From Axinella damicornis (taxonomy: Eukaryota; Porifera; Demospongiae; Axinellida; Axinellidae): 64,000 nucleotides of DNA. Positions 10,912 to 21,415 of this stretch are shown here, in pieces; position 1 is the first letter of the stretch; the number at the start of each line of letters is the position of its first letter. The stretch is taken from assembly GCA_963931865.1 (NCBI GenBank), contig OZ007513.1, positions 6,232,808-6,296,807 of the forward strand, read 5' to 3'. The notes beneath the pieces were generated by a model. That model ran no database searches. It was given only the letters and a program-made list of their open reading frames with translations, and had not been told where the DNA came from. A program made the position numbers and the translations under genes.

Positions 10912-11265
10912 ATTTAGTGACAGGGTCACTATTTTTCTCCTACACCATATAGGGAAAATTTAATGACAGGGTCACTATTTTTCTCCTACACCATATAGGG
11001 AAAATTTAATGACAGGGTCACTATTTTTTCCCTATATTATTTAGGCAAAATTTAGTGACAGGGGCATTATTTTTCCCCTACACTACATAGGGAAAATTTA
11101 GTGACGAGGTCACTAATTTTTCCCTATATTAATAGGCAATATTTAATGACAGGGTCATTATTTTTTCCCACAGTGTCACTGTGGGAAAATTTTGTGCAGG
11201 GTATCACTGTTTTTTCCCTATATATATAGGGAAATAAATCATTTAATGACAATGTCTACGGAACC
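10912..11265 (-). repeat. Right terminal inverted repeat, one unit longer than the left
   Basis: This is the reverse complement of the left repeat, with one extra copy of the innermost unit of about 46 bp (cagggtcactatttttctcc onward, twice in a row). The outer end reads ...atttaatgacaatgtctacggaacc when the block is continued to the duplication boundary. Confidence 0.85.
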
Positions 11266-11274
11266 ATACAAGGT
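11266..11274. repeat. Right 9-bp target-site duplication
   Basis: Second copy of atacaaggt, adjoining the right end of the large transposon. Its last bases (aggt) also begin a fragment of another repeat, aaggtcattattgtttgcagg, related to the element at 14686-15081. Confidence 0.85.
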
Positions 11275-11333
11275 CATTATTGTTTGCAGGTACTAATTTT
11301 AGCAAACTGAGCATGCAGCAGAGTTGGTGGGTA

Positions 11334-11748
11334 TTAAGGTTACGGGATACTTGTGCATGCGCCGTGCGAAATGTATTGGAAATGTATACTTAATTTCTCT
11401 CACCAAGAATCTCTAGTACGAAGAGCTTGAGCAACTTGATTCTGGTGGTGGTGCAGGGCATGACGGAAGCTTTTTTTGATAGCATAATCCTTGGCAAATT
11501 TATCTGCTGTCTCGCTCAAGAAAAGTGGTAAATACGGCTTTTTGGTGAACTGAACTGCTCGTTTTTGCACGGCTATATAGCGTATCCGTAAAAGCTTCTG
11601 TCATGCCCTGCACCTTGTGACAGCGCACCTCCACCGCCAGAATCAAGTTGCTCATGCTCTTTGTACTAGAACTTTTTGGTGAGAGAAATTAAATATACAT
11701 TTTCAATACATTTCGCATGGCGCGCGCACGAATATCCCGTAACCTTAA
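11334..11748. mobile_element. Foldback element with TTAA ends, family A copy 1
   Basis: The arms ttaaggttacgggatac and its inverse (atcccgtaaccttaa) are joined by long complementary internal arms that include tgacggaagctt / agcttctgtcatgccctg. TTAA is present at both ends. Copies of the same family lie at 12511-12878 and 46782-47180. There is no coding capacity. Confidence 0.7.
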
Positions 11749-11869
11749 GTTTTAACTATCGGAGCTACATTGTACATGTACATGTAGTAGCTAATGTTGT
11801 ATTACTGATTCTTGGAGTCCGTTGAAGTGGCAACCGCTCCGCTCATGATCAGTTTGCTGGTAAGCTTAA

Positions 11870-12510
11870 GGTCGCGGGCTAGTCGCGTATTAATTCAATT
11901 AGCGTGCTACGTGCGAGTATTGTTTTCCAGCTGTACTGTCAATTTTCGTGAACCTATTGACCTTTTGCGGAAGTCAATTAGACATCGTGGAAAGTGTAGA
12001 GGCAGCCAGTGCGTGCCAAGGCGTTGTACGTTTTGTTGGCGAAGTCTCTGGCTAAAGCTGTTGTTGTTCGGGCGAAAGCTATTTGAACCAATGCCAACTT
12101 TGACTGACTGAAGGACACCAATCCAAAATAGAGATCCAGGATGTCCAGCAACTGTACTTTGTGGAAACATATTGTTTTTGTCTAACCGCTGAACATAGTG
12201 GCAGTACAGAACCAAGTGTAGCCAAAAATGTGTCGTTGAAGGTGATTCTTGCTTGTACTCAAGGATCCTGCTCTGGTTCCAAGCAGCTGTCCCATCTAAA
12301 CTTTACGTTTCCGCATTCTACGAAAGTGGTACTCATGAGCTGTGGTTGTTTTGGACTTGTCAGCTGGGTATGTTTCTGATTTTATGCTGTGGTTTAAAAT
12401 TGTTGGTAGCTTGTGTGAGGCTGCCTCTATGTGTTAGTATAGTGCTTCAGGCTGGTATTCTATTTAGTGAACGCCGCTCTGCGCAATGCACCGAAGACTA
12501 GCCCGCGACC
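11870..12510. mobile_element. Second TTAA foldback element
   Basis: The inverted ends ggtcgcgggctagtc and gactagcccgcgacc lie next to TTAA at 11866-11869 and 12511-12514. The right TTAA is shared with the next element. Short open frames inside do not resemble known proteins. Confidence 0.65.
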
Positions 12511-12878
12511 TTAAGATTACGGGGTACTCATGCCCACGCCACACGAGTGTATTGGAAGTGCATACTGGATTTTGTAACCAAAAATTAAATCGTGGAAGTC
12601 GAATTGGACCTGGTCAATGGTGTCAAAGTAGTCATCAAGGGCATGCAAGTTAATCTGCTGTCTTGCTTGAGAAAAACATTTTGGTGAACTGAACTGCTCA
12701 TTTTGCATGGCTATACAGCATACAAATGTATCCATAAAAAGCTTCCGTCATGCCCTGCAGCTTGTGACAACGCACCACCGTCAGAATCAAGTTGTTCACG
12801 ATATCAGGAGTTACAAAAGTTCAGCATGCACTTCCAATACACTTCGAGCAGCACACGCACAAGTATCCCATAATCTGA
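12511..12878. mobile_element. Foldback element, family A copy 2
   Basis: Begins ttaagattacggggtactca and ends near tatcccataatctgaa. The interior holds the family's gcttccgtcatgccctgcag segment. The arms are more diverged than in copy 1, so it is likely an older insertion. Confidence 0.6.
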
Positions 12879-13064
12879 ATTTAGTACCCGAATAATGGTA
12901 TCTGCTGAGTGCACTATAACTATAATGGGTGGGGCTAGTCTCACTCCCAAGGTTTTCCCTCCTCCAATATCCTAGTATGCACTCGCATGATTGCATATCG
13001 TCAGTGCTGTATTTTGTTTCTCACTGTTGTGAGCTTTGTACTGCAAGCGACAAAAGCTGGAGGT

Positions 13065-13943
13065 GGAGGCCTGGGAATGAAGCTATAGGGAGGCCTGGGA
13101 ATTAGAATATAGGGAGGCCTGGGAACGAGGCTATAGGGAGGCCTGGGAATTAGAATATAGGGAGGCCTGGGAACGAGGCTATAGGGAGGCCTGGGAATTA
13201 AAATATAGGGAGGCCTGGGAACGAGGCTATAAGGAGGCCTGGGTACAATGCTCTAGGGACGCCTGGGAATGAGGCTATAGGGAGGCCTGGGAACGAGGTT
13301 ATAAGGAGGCCTGGGAATGAGGCTATAGGGAGGCCTGGGAACGAGGCTATAGGGAGGCCTGGGAACGAGGCTATAGGGAGGCCTGGGAACAAGGCTGTAG
13401 GGAGGCTTGGGAAGGAGACTGTAGGGAGGCCTGGGAACAAGGCTATAGGGAAGCCTGGGAAGGAGGCTATAGGGAGGCCTGGGAACGAGGCTATAAGGAG
13501 GCCTGGGAACAAGGCTGTAGGGAGGCTTGGGAAGGAGACTGTAGGGAGGCCTGGGAACAAGGCTATACGGAGGCCTGGTAAGGAGGCTGTAGGGAGGCCT
13601 GGGAACAAGGCTTTAGGGAGGCCTTGGAACAAGGCTCTAAGGATGCCTGGGAACGAGGCTATGGGGAGGCCTGGAAACGAGGCTATAGGGAGGCCTGGGA
13701 ATGAGGCTATAGGGAGGCCTGGGAACGAGGCTAAATGGAGGCCTTTGAATGAGGCTATAGGGAGGCCTGGAAACGAAGCTATAGGGAGGCCTTGGTAGGG
13801 AGGCCTGGGAATGAGGCTATAGTGACGCCTGGGAACGAGGTTATAGGGAGGCCTGGGAATGAGGCTATAGGGAGGCCTGGGAATGAGGCTATAGGGAGGC
13901 CTGGGAACGAGGCTATGGGGAGGCCTAGGAACGAGGCTATAGG
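13065..13943. repeat. 24-bp minisatellite derived from a MITE end
   Basis: About 36 head-to-tail units of 24 bp follow the pattern ggcctgggaacgaggctata plus ggga, with scattered changes (aaggag, attaga). The core ggcctgggaacgaggcta is the terminus of the tagcctcg MITEs in this window. The unit length is a multiple of three, so the minus strand stays open for about 260 codons as a repeated eight-residue phrase. I read that as an artefact. Confidence 0.9.
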
Positions 13944-13983
13944 TGTGGGCTACGTACCTGCTTATCCTTGCTAGACCATACAC

Positions 13984-14685
13984 ATGTTGATAAGGAGGCT
14001 AGCATGCATGTTGTTAGGTCTTTGAATGCAAATGGCCAATTGTCCCAGTGCCACTACTCTGAACACTTACCACCACTGATTGATAGTAAGAAGACAGATT
14101 TCGGTAGCCTAGGCCTTCTCGCCCCAGTCTTTGTTGCTTGATCAATCAGGGTTGGTGTACTCTCTGAAATAGATTTTGTATGACATCAATGGGGATACGT
14201 TCTTCTTAGCAGCAGTAAGCTCACTATTTTGAATGCATGTGACCAGCAAAAAGCTTGATTTTGGTCAAAAGTCAGCAAAATGGACATCATTGCATTCACG
14301 CTGATCACAATGGTGCAAATCCTAGTCTCGTATCTCATTCCTAGCAAGATAGCTAACATACAGTGCAGAGTGTATTTATAATGGTCGGCCATCAGCCGTA
14401 TTCCTGGCGAAGCACTGATAGTATGGCTGTCTATTGACTGGTCTGTGCAATCATCATTGGCTAGTCAGAGGCCACACAGTGAACTTAGTGAAGCCTACTT
14501 TACGTATTCGTAGTTGTGATTATGTATTCATAGTCCATGTAAGTATATTCATGAAGCATCTCAACCAAAAACCCATAATCACTTTTGTAGTGCAACCTTG
14601 GCGCTGCCAATAGGAGGGTTTCACAGGTATTGTGTGACAGTGACTTCGCTGTGGGGCCACGATATTGAGCATTTCAGACACTACC
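13984..14685. other. No gene recognised
   Basis: Unique-looking sequence without a credible open frame or a splice pair that I can support. Confidence 0.4.
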
Positions 14686-15081
14686 GGTCACTATGAATTG
14701 CGGGTACTAATTTTAGCGAATTGGGTATGTAGCCGATTTGGCGAGTATTAATTTTAGCGTTCTAACTCACCAGAGCTGCTGGCAACTAATCCGTTCAAGA
14801 GGCGACCACCTGCTCAGCATGGCTCAGTCTGCTGGAAAAGGCAAGTGCAACAGGTATATAGGACAAACTCACTTTTCGGAATGATGTCTCAAGTCTTGCT
14901 CTCGCCTCGTGGATAGCCTCTGATACAGCTAACTACCTTTGCAGGTGGCTAGCTTGTGACTCACTCCAATTAATACACACGTATGTGACGTCACATGCTG
15001 CTAATACTATTGTTTGCAGGGTCAAAATTTAGCGATTTTTTCAAATTCGCTAAAATTCGCTACCCGCAAATAATAGTGACC
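14686..15081. mobile_element. MITE with ggtcactat ends
   Basis: The left end ggtcactatgaattgcgggta and its inverse on the right (tacccgcaaataatagtgacc) enclose about 350 bp. Both arms also contain variants of aattttagcg. A partial copy adjoins the right duplication of the large transposon at about 11272-11330. Confidence 0.65.
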
Positions 15082-15087
15082 TTAAGG

Positions 15088-15201
15088 TAGTCTCGGCCCC
15101 ATACCCAAACCAACCCTAGCGTGGATCGCTTCCAGTATCCTCCGTCCCCACGTGTGATACTAGATGCGATACGTGCTGGGGTGGGTTTGGCTTTGAGACT
15201 G
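15088..15201. repeat. Small MITE of the tagtctcg family
   Basis: The inverted ends tagtctcggcccc and tttgagact surround a short core with tggatcgcttcc and gatacgtgctgggg. Relatives lie at 17805-17907 and 18047-18122. This copy interrupts the end of the coding-like minus-strand stretch next to it. Confidence 0.55.
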
Positions 15202-15760
15202 AGGCTGACGGCTGTCATGGTTGGTTTGGTCAAAACAGGCAATGGCTAATCCTTGAATGTTATTAAGGGCTACATAGGACATGCCACTGGTGAAGACCAA
15301 TGTCTGTGCTGTCTGCATGCATGTGATAAAGTGATACCTTGTACTTTGTGTACTGTTGTGGCTGTTGTGGCCAATAGCATCCTGAGCTTGCTGGGCCATG
15401 CTGAGGATCGTCTCTAGGGCATCAGTTTGTTGTATGAATGCCTCCTTGGTGATTCACCATCTTGGATAGTTTATGGTTCGTTTTGGAATGGTTTGAACAA
15501 CACCAGTAATACTCGTCACCACTGGCTTGTGTGAGATGAGGAATCCCACTGGCTTCTGGCGTTTGTGTACCCACTTCTCTAAATTTTTCAGTCAGTTTCT
15601 TTCTGAGAGACATGCAAATGTGACATGTTATCCCACTCATTTCCATTTGACCTGTCCTCATGATACTCCTGCATGGTTCAAAGATCTTGTTTACTTTTTT
15701 GTGGGTATCAACTGTTGACTGGGGCTGCGGTATGACTAGATCTGACCAGTGGAAATCCAC
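15202..15760 (-). pseudogene. Coding-like minus-strand stretch with an apparent frameshift
   Basis: One frame runs from 15760 down to about 15445, with a CHICMSLRKKLTEKF segment and a CC pair further on. A second frame continues from about 15445 to 15202 (EAFIQQTDALETILSMAQQA). Both have protein-like composition. They would join only if one or two bases were skipped or a tiny intron existed. The downstream end is cut by a MITE. I do not recognise the protein. It could be a decayed host gene or a transposon remnant. Confidence 0.3.
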
Positions 15761-15801
15761 CTGGACCGTACACTGGAGATAACTAGGAGATAACTTTTTT
15801 C

Positions 15802-15885
15802 TCTAGTTTATAGTCGCACTAGCCCAGATTCGAACTCCACACTGCACGATTAGTTGCCTCGCTTCCCGCTCGGCAATTACCCCAG
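15802..15885 (-). repeat. tRNA-derived SINE fragment
   Basis: The minus strand shows an A-box-like ttgccgagcggg and a B-box ggagttcgaatct, with the same flanking sequence as the copy at 6006-6076. Confidence 0.6.
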
Positions 15886-16123
15886 ACCACAAAGTGCTGC
15901 AACCAGCCTGAGAACCAATACTGATCAGCTGCACAGTTCTATGTCACCCAAAGAAATGAATGCAAGCAGTGGGCGAGTGCATACAATCCCACTCTACTCC
16001 GAGCATGGCAAGCCAACATGGACATTCAGATGGCTGGTTCAGAGTATGGTGCAGAAATGTATCCCATTGAATAATGTAGAATTTAGGGATGAGATGGGAC
16101 TGAGCTGGGGCTGTTTTGCCCCG

Positions 16124-16154
<31 letters not shown>
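16124..16154. repeat. Poly-C run, 31 bases
   Basis: An uninterrupted run of C. The complementary strand could form a G-quadruplex. Its length is probably not exact in any assembly. Confidence 0.9.
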
Positions 16155-16444
16155 TTGAGATTTCAAATCCAGACCCCCTAAATGGCGCACTGTTGCTAAC
16201 TATTCAATCCCCCCACTCCCCAAACGTTTTATTTTGCCCCCCCCCCCTTGCTTTAGGATAGAATAGGGGGGAAGCAATGCTCTTCAAGTTGGAACGTATT
16301 GACAGGGGATGATGCTATATGTGTGGGAAAGGGATTTGTGGCTGTGTGTGGGTGTACATAATCAAACTGATTCTGTGAATCTTGGAGGCACTTCCTAGGT
16401 ATGATTCCATAGTGTGGTGATGAATGTCTACACGTGGCGTTGTG

Positions 16445-17032
16445 TAGCCTCGTTCCCAGGCCTACCCCGTTTTTTCTGTTCTTCGGTTTCCGTTGACAAT
16501 AATGCACGGATGCGGAAGGGCGGCGAAAAACGCGGAAGGCCTTGTACGATTCATCACGTGAGTGACGTCAGGTGGACGCAAGGGTGGACGTAGGGGGGGC
16601 GGGGCCCTTAGTCGTTTCAGCAGATCCTGAAGGCTGTTCATCATCCAGTCGGCTCGGTTCGAACGATCCGCGGCTAGTCGGGACTCGCAGACGATCTACA
16701 CAACTTCTTGGGCGCTTTTAAAACTTATTTGCGGTTTTGCCACACCCGGCAAAACCGCAAATAAATTTTAAAAGCGCCCAAGAAGTTGTGTAGATCGTCT
16801 GCGAGTCCCGACTAGCCGCGGATCGTTCGAACCGAGCCGACTGGATGATGAACAGCCTTCAGGATCTGCTGAAACGACTAAGGGCCCCGCCCCCCCTACG
16901 TCCACCTGACGTCACTCACGTGATGAATCGTACCAGGCCTTCCGCGTTTTTCGCCGCCCTTCCGCATCCGTGTATTATTGTCAACGGAAACCGAAGAACA
17001 GAAAAAACGGGGTAGGCCTGGGAACGAGGCTA
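16445..17032. mobile_element. 588-bp near-perfect palindromic MITE with 8-bp duplication
   Basis: The arms start tagcctcgttcccaggccta and are complementary almost to the centre near 16740, where gcggttttgcc meets ggcaaaaccgc. The direct repeat gcgttgtg at 16437-16444 and 17033-17040 abuts both ends. The arms differ at only a few positions, so the palindrome is young or maintained by gene conversion. No coding frame; mobilisation would depend on a hAT-type transposase elsewhere. Confidence 0.9.
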
Positions 17033-17804
17033 GCGTTGTGTACAACATGTCATCATTAAGAGGGTGCCGTTTGCTTGGCGTTCTTTGTGGTTCATAGGCT
17101 AGAGAGGATTGTTTGTTCTGAGCCCCATTGGTAGAGCCTCAACTGCTGCAACTATTGGGTTTCTGTCTGGGTGACTCCCACAGCTTGTTCAGAGTCAATT
17201 AGAGGGTGGGGTAGTTGATATAGCACCTGCTGTTTAGGAAATAGGAAGTGAATTGCACTGCCTTCTCCACCAGGTAAGATCAGGAGTGCATGAACCGCCA
17301 AAGGCGGCGAAGGAGTGTCGAACTCAGCATGAATGCCCTAGCTGAAGTAGTAGTCCTTCACACGTCCCAAAATTGTCCCAAAATTTTACCTTATTCGGCT
17401 AGAGGCAGTTACGTAAAGTGTGAAAAACAAATTGGGGTTTGTGCAGTACCACATAGGTCTTCTGTATAAGGTATGACTGTAATGCATGAGGCAATTACAA
17501 CATGTCTATGCTAGTTCAATGCTCCTTCGGCGCCTCATGCGTTCTTGGTAAGGACCTTCCGTATTAACGACCTAGTTCTGACCTCATTGGGTGTTAACAC
17601 TACTATGGTGTCATCTGGTGCTAGGTTATTAGTAGCCCTTACCACTTGTGTGTAGCAAAAAACACTGTCTGAAATATGGGTGCCTCGAAATCTGTCGACA
17701 AGCTTCTGTTTCTAAAGTAACGCTAAGTCTTACATATTTGACTTTATCAGCATACCCTGACTGTAGGTGACCCCAGTTGGCTAAGCACAGCTGTAACCGC
17801 GGCC
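17033..17804. other. No gene recognised
   Basis: Non-coding in appearance. There are no open frames longer than a few dozen codons and no recognisable repeats. Confidence 0.4.
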
Positions 17805-17907
17805 TAGTCTCGTTCCCAGACCATTTATCCAGCGCGTGTATCGCTTACAGTATAACACACGGAAAAGCGATCCGTGCTGGGGTTGGTTGGGTCTGGGACC
17901 GAGACTA
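17805..17907. mobile_element. Small MITE with 9-bp flanking duplication
   Basis: The ends tagtctcgttcccaga and tctgggaccgagacta are inverse to each other. The flanks carry an exact direct repeat, accgcggcc, at 17796-17804 and 17908-17916. The core contains tatcgcttacag and gaaaagcgatccgtg arms. Confidence 0.8.
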
Positions 17908-18046
17908 ACCGCGGCCTTGACCAGTTTGTTGACTGGTATAGCAGTTGGCTAGCATGAATTATAGTTAGTTCACGGTGCATGGTAGCAACATTGCAAACAG
18001 CATTTAGTAGCGAATCAACCAATCAGAATTTTTATGTAGGATCTTG

Positions 18047-18122
18047 ACCAGACCCTCCTTCCCAGTGTGTGATACTGAAAGCGATCCACGCTAGGGTTGG
18101 TTTGGGTCTGGGGCCGAGACTA
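18047..18122. repeat. Small MITE, tagtctcg family
   Basis: It holds the arms gaccagacc...gggtctggggccgagacta and the shared core gaaagcgatccacgctaggg. The left end is truncated. Confidence 0.55.
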
Positions 18123-20340
18123 TATACCCCTACTGTAATCTAAACAAGGGAGGCATAAATCATCAGGTTTAAAGTTCAGCCCAGTAAGTCCAGTCCACCA
18201 TATAAAGAAGACATGCCTTTCCTCCCATGATCCTTGCTGTATGTGCACTGTATCATGGGAAGTCTTATCATCCAAGGTGCTGGCAGTAAGTCATATCATG
18301 AAGAGCCTACGTACATAAATCGAGACACACTGTGGTTACACAGTGGGTGCTGTACTCCTTGAGGTTTGTGTCTGCCAATAGCTGACTGTCACATACCCCA
18401 TTGCATCCACGCTTTAGTCTCCTGTGTGGCGGTGAACTGTGTGAGCTGATCCTTCATTGTTACACCCAAGTAGATATTTTTCAGTGTAGGAAGTGAATCC
18501 TATGAAATGAACTCTACTTGCCTTGTCTATGCAAAGTGCCGTAAGATGTTACACTCCTGGTAGGGGAAAAATTGTGCCGCGTAAATAATATAATATAATC
18601 CAACATGATGTTTGAGTACTTAGGCTTGGCCTACAGAAATTCTGACTACACCGCCGTGATCGCTATCATGCCCTGACCTGAATGTAAAAAGTTGGTGCTG
18701 AAACTCACCTTGGTGGTGGAGATATGAGCGCTTTAGTCTCGCCGTTGGCCGCCATTGCTCAAGCGCTCTCTTCGACTTCCGGTGGCAGTACCGTTCTTAG
18801 GAAAGGCACACGAAGATTATGACCACACGGCCGTGGTCGCTGTCTTTCACTGACGCTTATATGCCGAAACTCACCGTGCTGGCTAAGTTGTGAGTGCTGG
18901 CTAAGTTGTGAGTGCTGTAATAATGTCTTGTCTTCCTGTTGGTCGCCATTGCTCGCGATCGACTGAGCGTGGTTGCCACGTGGCGTGTGCGTTAATTGGA
19001 ATATTTAGCGAAATGAGCTTGCGCTACGGCGAGTCGCAATCGGGTTGCATCGTGGCTACCAGGAGTGCGGTTGCCCCTCGTTGTTAAGATAAACTTACGG
19101 CTAGAAGTGACAGTGCCGAATGTTTGCAGTGAAGTGAATTGCCTGGCATCCTAACCTGGTCGACAGGTGACCTTGTTGAAATATGCGAATCCTCTGAAAC
19201 GTATACTGCTGAAAATATATGGACCCCCAGTTCAGTTGTATAGGGCCATGCAAAGCAACTGTTGGCTGTTGTATTAGCTGTGAAACTTAAAGTGGGCTGG
19301 CAGTGTTGTCATAGTGACATCACCATATAGTAGGTCAAAGATCAATAGCACACAGAGCTATGCTTACCTGATTGCGACCTGTGCAGTACAACTACAGTGC
19401 TTGAGCCTTCACAACGAGTAACGTGAACTGGGCGGCTGTTGATCCATCCAAGCTACCATCGAGAACAAGCTCACCTACGAAGGTTCGAACGCAACTGAAA
19501 TAGTTTTGCTGTGCCATATGAGAGTTGCTGATGCTGCAGTAGCGTGGATATCGCAGTCCTTAACGACCCAGCAGCCGCTAACTACCTGTACAGACAAAAG
19601 ATAGCTAAGTTAGTAACCACTTCTGTCAAGTTGCAAGTGCAAGTGCGCACATTATACGTAGCTAGGTGGAACTAATTTTTCAAGGTATAGGTCCAAGAAT
19701 TTCATGGTTGTTTTGTTCCGGGGGAACGTATTTTACAGGGGTCCAAATTTAACGTGACATGTCTACTGCTTGATCGACACAGTGCAGTGGTAAACAGTTA
19801 CTGTAACTGTTTCATACACAGTATCAAAAACACATTTTGTAACTGTTTCATACACAGCTCCTAGTGTGCAGTTTCTGTCCAACTTGGCTTACTCTGTGCC
19901 AAATGTATCCTGTCTAATTCGTTCACACGGTGCCAAACCTTTCTGTCTAATGGCTTGAAACGGTTCCCAAAATGTGTAAATGTAAGGAAATGCATGTACT
20001 TCATCAGACAGGAAAGGAGCTTGTACACAAGGTTGTCAACCCTTTTGCTACTGAGCGATTTGTGTACTTCTTCTCGGACCTTCCTTGTCCCCCCTCCTCA
20101 TCGGTCTGCTCCTCAGCTCCCCTCCATGCCATCCCTACTCATTACTCTCCCGCCTCCATATCTCATGTTCCTCCACCTCCTCCCCTTCTGTCTATCTCCT
20201 CCTTCCCCTACACATCTCCCTCTGTCTCACCAAGAGTTCATAAACTCTAGGTCTCACTTGATCTGATCCCCATGTGCATTGTATGCAGAAAGAAGACTTC
20301 TTCACTCATCTCCTCTCTGACCGCAAAATATTAATTCTCC
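18123..20340. other. Long stretch without a recognisable gene
   Basis: Two diverged copies of a segment seem to follow one another at about 18640-18780 and 18800-18970 (shared ccgtgatcgct / ccgtggtcgct and ccgccattgctc / cgccattgctcg). A short direct repeat, gtgctggctaagttgtga, lies at about 18879-18910. At 18549-18583 there is a block, ttacactcctggtagggg, whose inverse recurs near 38806. Otherwise I see nothing. Confidence 0.35.
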
Positions 20341-20432
20341 CAATTTAGTCTCACCTGCAAGCCCTGACAGAGCTGTACAACCAGGTTGGAGCGGGGGAGC
20401 GGGCGGCCATGTTCCAGGCTCTCAGTGGCGCA
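20341..20432 (+). pseudogene. Possible host exon cut by a MITE
   Basis: One frame reads QALTELYNQVGAGERAAMF with a protein-like composition and stops abruptly at the left end of the element at 20433. The sequence after the element does not obviously resume the frame. The protein is not recognised. It may belong to the same plus-strand gene as the exons at 22983-23803. Confidence 0.3.
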
Positions 20433-21057
20433 TACCGTATAGCGGGTTATTTTCGTAGGGTGCCAATTTTCATTATTTTCGTGACTCATCGACAAGTCAC
20501 GAAATTTTCCACCCACGAAATTTTCAACCTACATGTATAATCGCGCTGTGCAACACGTAGCTAGGTACCATCATTTAAGTACACTGTACGGCTCTTCGTA
20601 GCTGTACCTGCGTGACTGCATCCCGTTGACTGATCCTGTCAATCGAGCACACTGAGACAGTGTCCTCGATTGACAGGATCCTCTATCACCAGCTGTCCCT
20701 TGCGTTGTGATCGAGATGACTGGACCCCGGCGATGAAAAATGAGGCCAGTAACTCAGCGATCAATACGGTTGCCATTCTCGCGTTAGCATGGTAGTTCTT
20801 CTCCAACACCGGGCCTCCCACACGTCTTTTACTGACGAAGTAGCGTCGCACTCACGCTTTACACTGAAGCGCAATGTCGTTGAAACTGTACTTCGGCCAT
20901 CAAGCCACCCACGTACACGTGTACTAATTTTCATATTACGTCATCCGCGTTGATAGCGCGAACGCGGGTGCCACGAAAATTAGAACCATGAAAATTAATT
21001 CTGACGACTGTATCCAGCATTTCACGAAAATTTCCACCCACGAAAATACATACGGTA
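20433..21057. mobile_element. MITE with taccgtat ends
   Basis: The left end taccgtatagcgggttattt and the right end atacatacggta are inverse. The arms hold repeated ttttcgtgg / ccacgaaaa blocks. A related end (taccgtatttcc) bounds the element at 48364-48894. I could not fix a clean target duplication. Confidence 0.65.
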
Positions 21058-21204
21058 GAGAGTGCTGTTCAGCATTAGTGGGAGCACGTGAAGGTTGGTA
21101 CTATACATGTAGATCAGTAACCGTTAATGCTCGTGCAAACTCTGTTGGGCCTGATTAGCTCATCTTACAGTTAATTGTGCAAGGAGAATTTCCATTTCTC
21201 ATAC

Positions 21205-21415
21205 TCGCTCCCTCTCTCCCTCCCTCTCTGCTTCCCTCCCTCTCTCCTACCCTCCCTCTCTGCTTCCCTCCCTCTCTCCTACCCTCCCTCTTCACTCCCT
21301 CCCTCACTTCCTTCCTCCTTTCCTCCCTCTTCCCTCCCTCCCCCTCCCTCCCTCTCTCCCTCCCTATTTCCCTCCCTCCCTATTTCCCTCCCTCCCTCTC
21401 CCTTCCTCAGATAAC
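21205..21415. repeat. Polypyrimidine tract
   Basis: About 210 bases of nearly pure C and T on the plus strand, made of ccctccct and ctctcctac units. Such mirror-like pyrimidine runs can form triplex DNA. Any open frame here is composition only. Confidence 0.85.

Larger units (their letters stand above)
3196..11265 (+). mobile_element. Autonomous Mutator-like transposon with B-box/RecQ/DDE/Ulp1 gene
   Basis: This 8070-bp unit is bounded by long terminal inverted repeats and by the 9-bp direct repeat atacaaggt. Both termini begin GG when read inward. The two ends have the same 14-nt spacing before the strongly matching block tgtcattaaat, which supports the boundary. One spliced gene fills the interior (3610-10825). 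A smaller TTAA-flanked element (4166-4794) has inserted into its second intron, so some time has passed since arrival, yet the coding frame is intact. The DDE signature and 9-bp duplication place it with MULEs. The attached B-box and RecQ helicase are outside anything I know for that superfamily. Confidence 0.88.

Noticed and set aside
3209..11256. A 5-bp duplication atgtc (3209-3213 and 11252-11256) as the target duplication of the large transposon
   Set aside because: Using it would misalign the two inverted repeats. The 9-bp atacaaggt pair fits equal-length ends and the superfamily rule.
13198..13983. Minus-strand open frame of about 260 codons with a repeated eight-residue phrase
   Set aside because: It is produced by the 24-bp minisatellite, whose length is a multiple of three. 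There is no independent start, splice or domain evidence.
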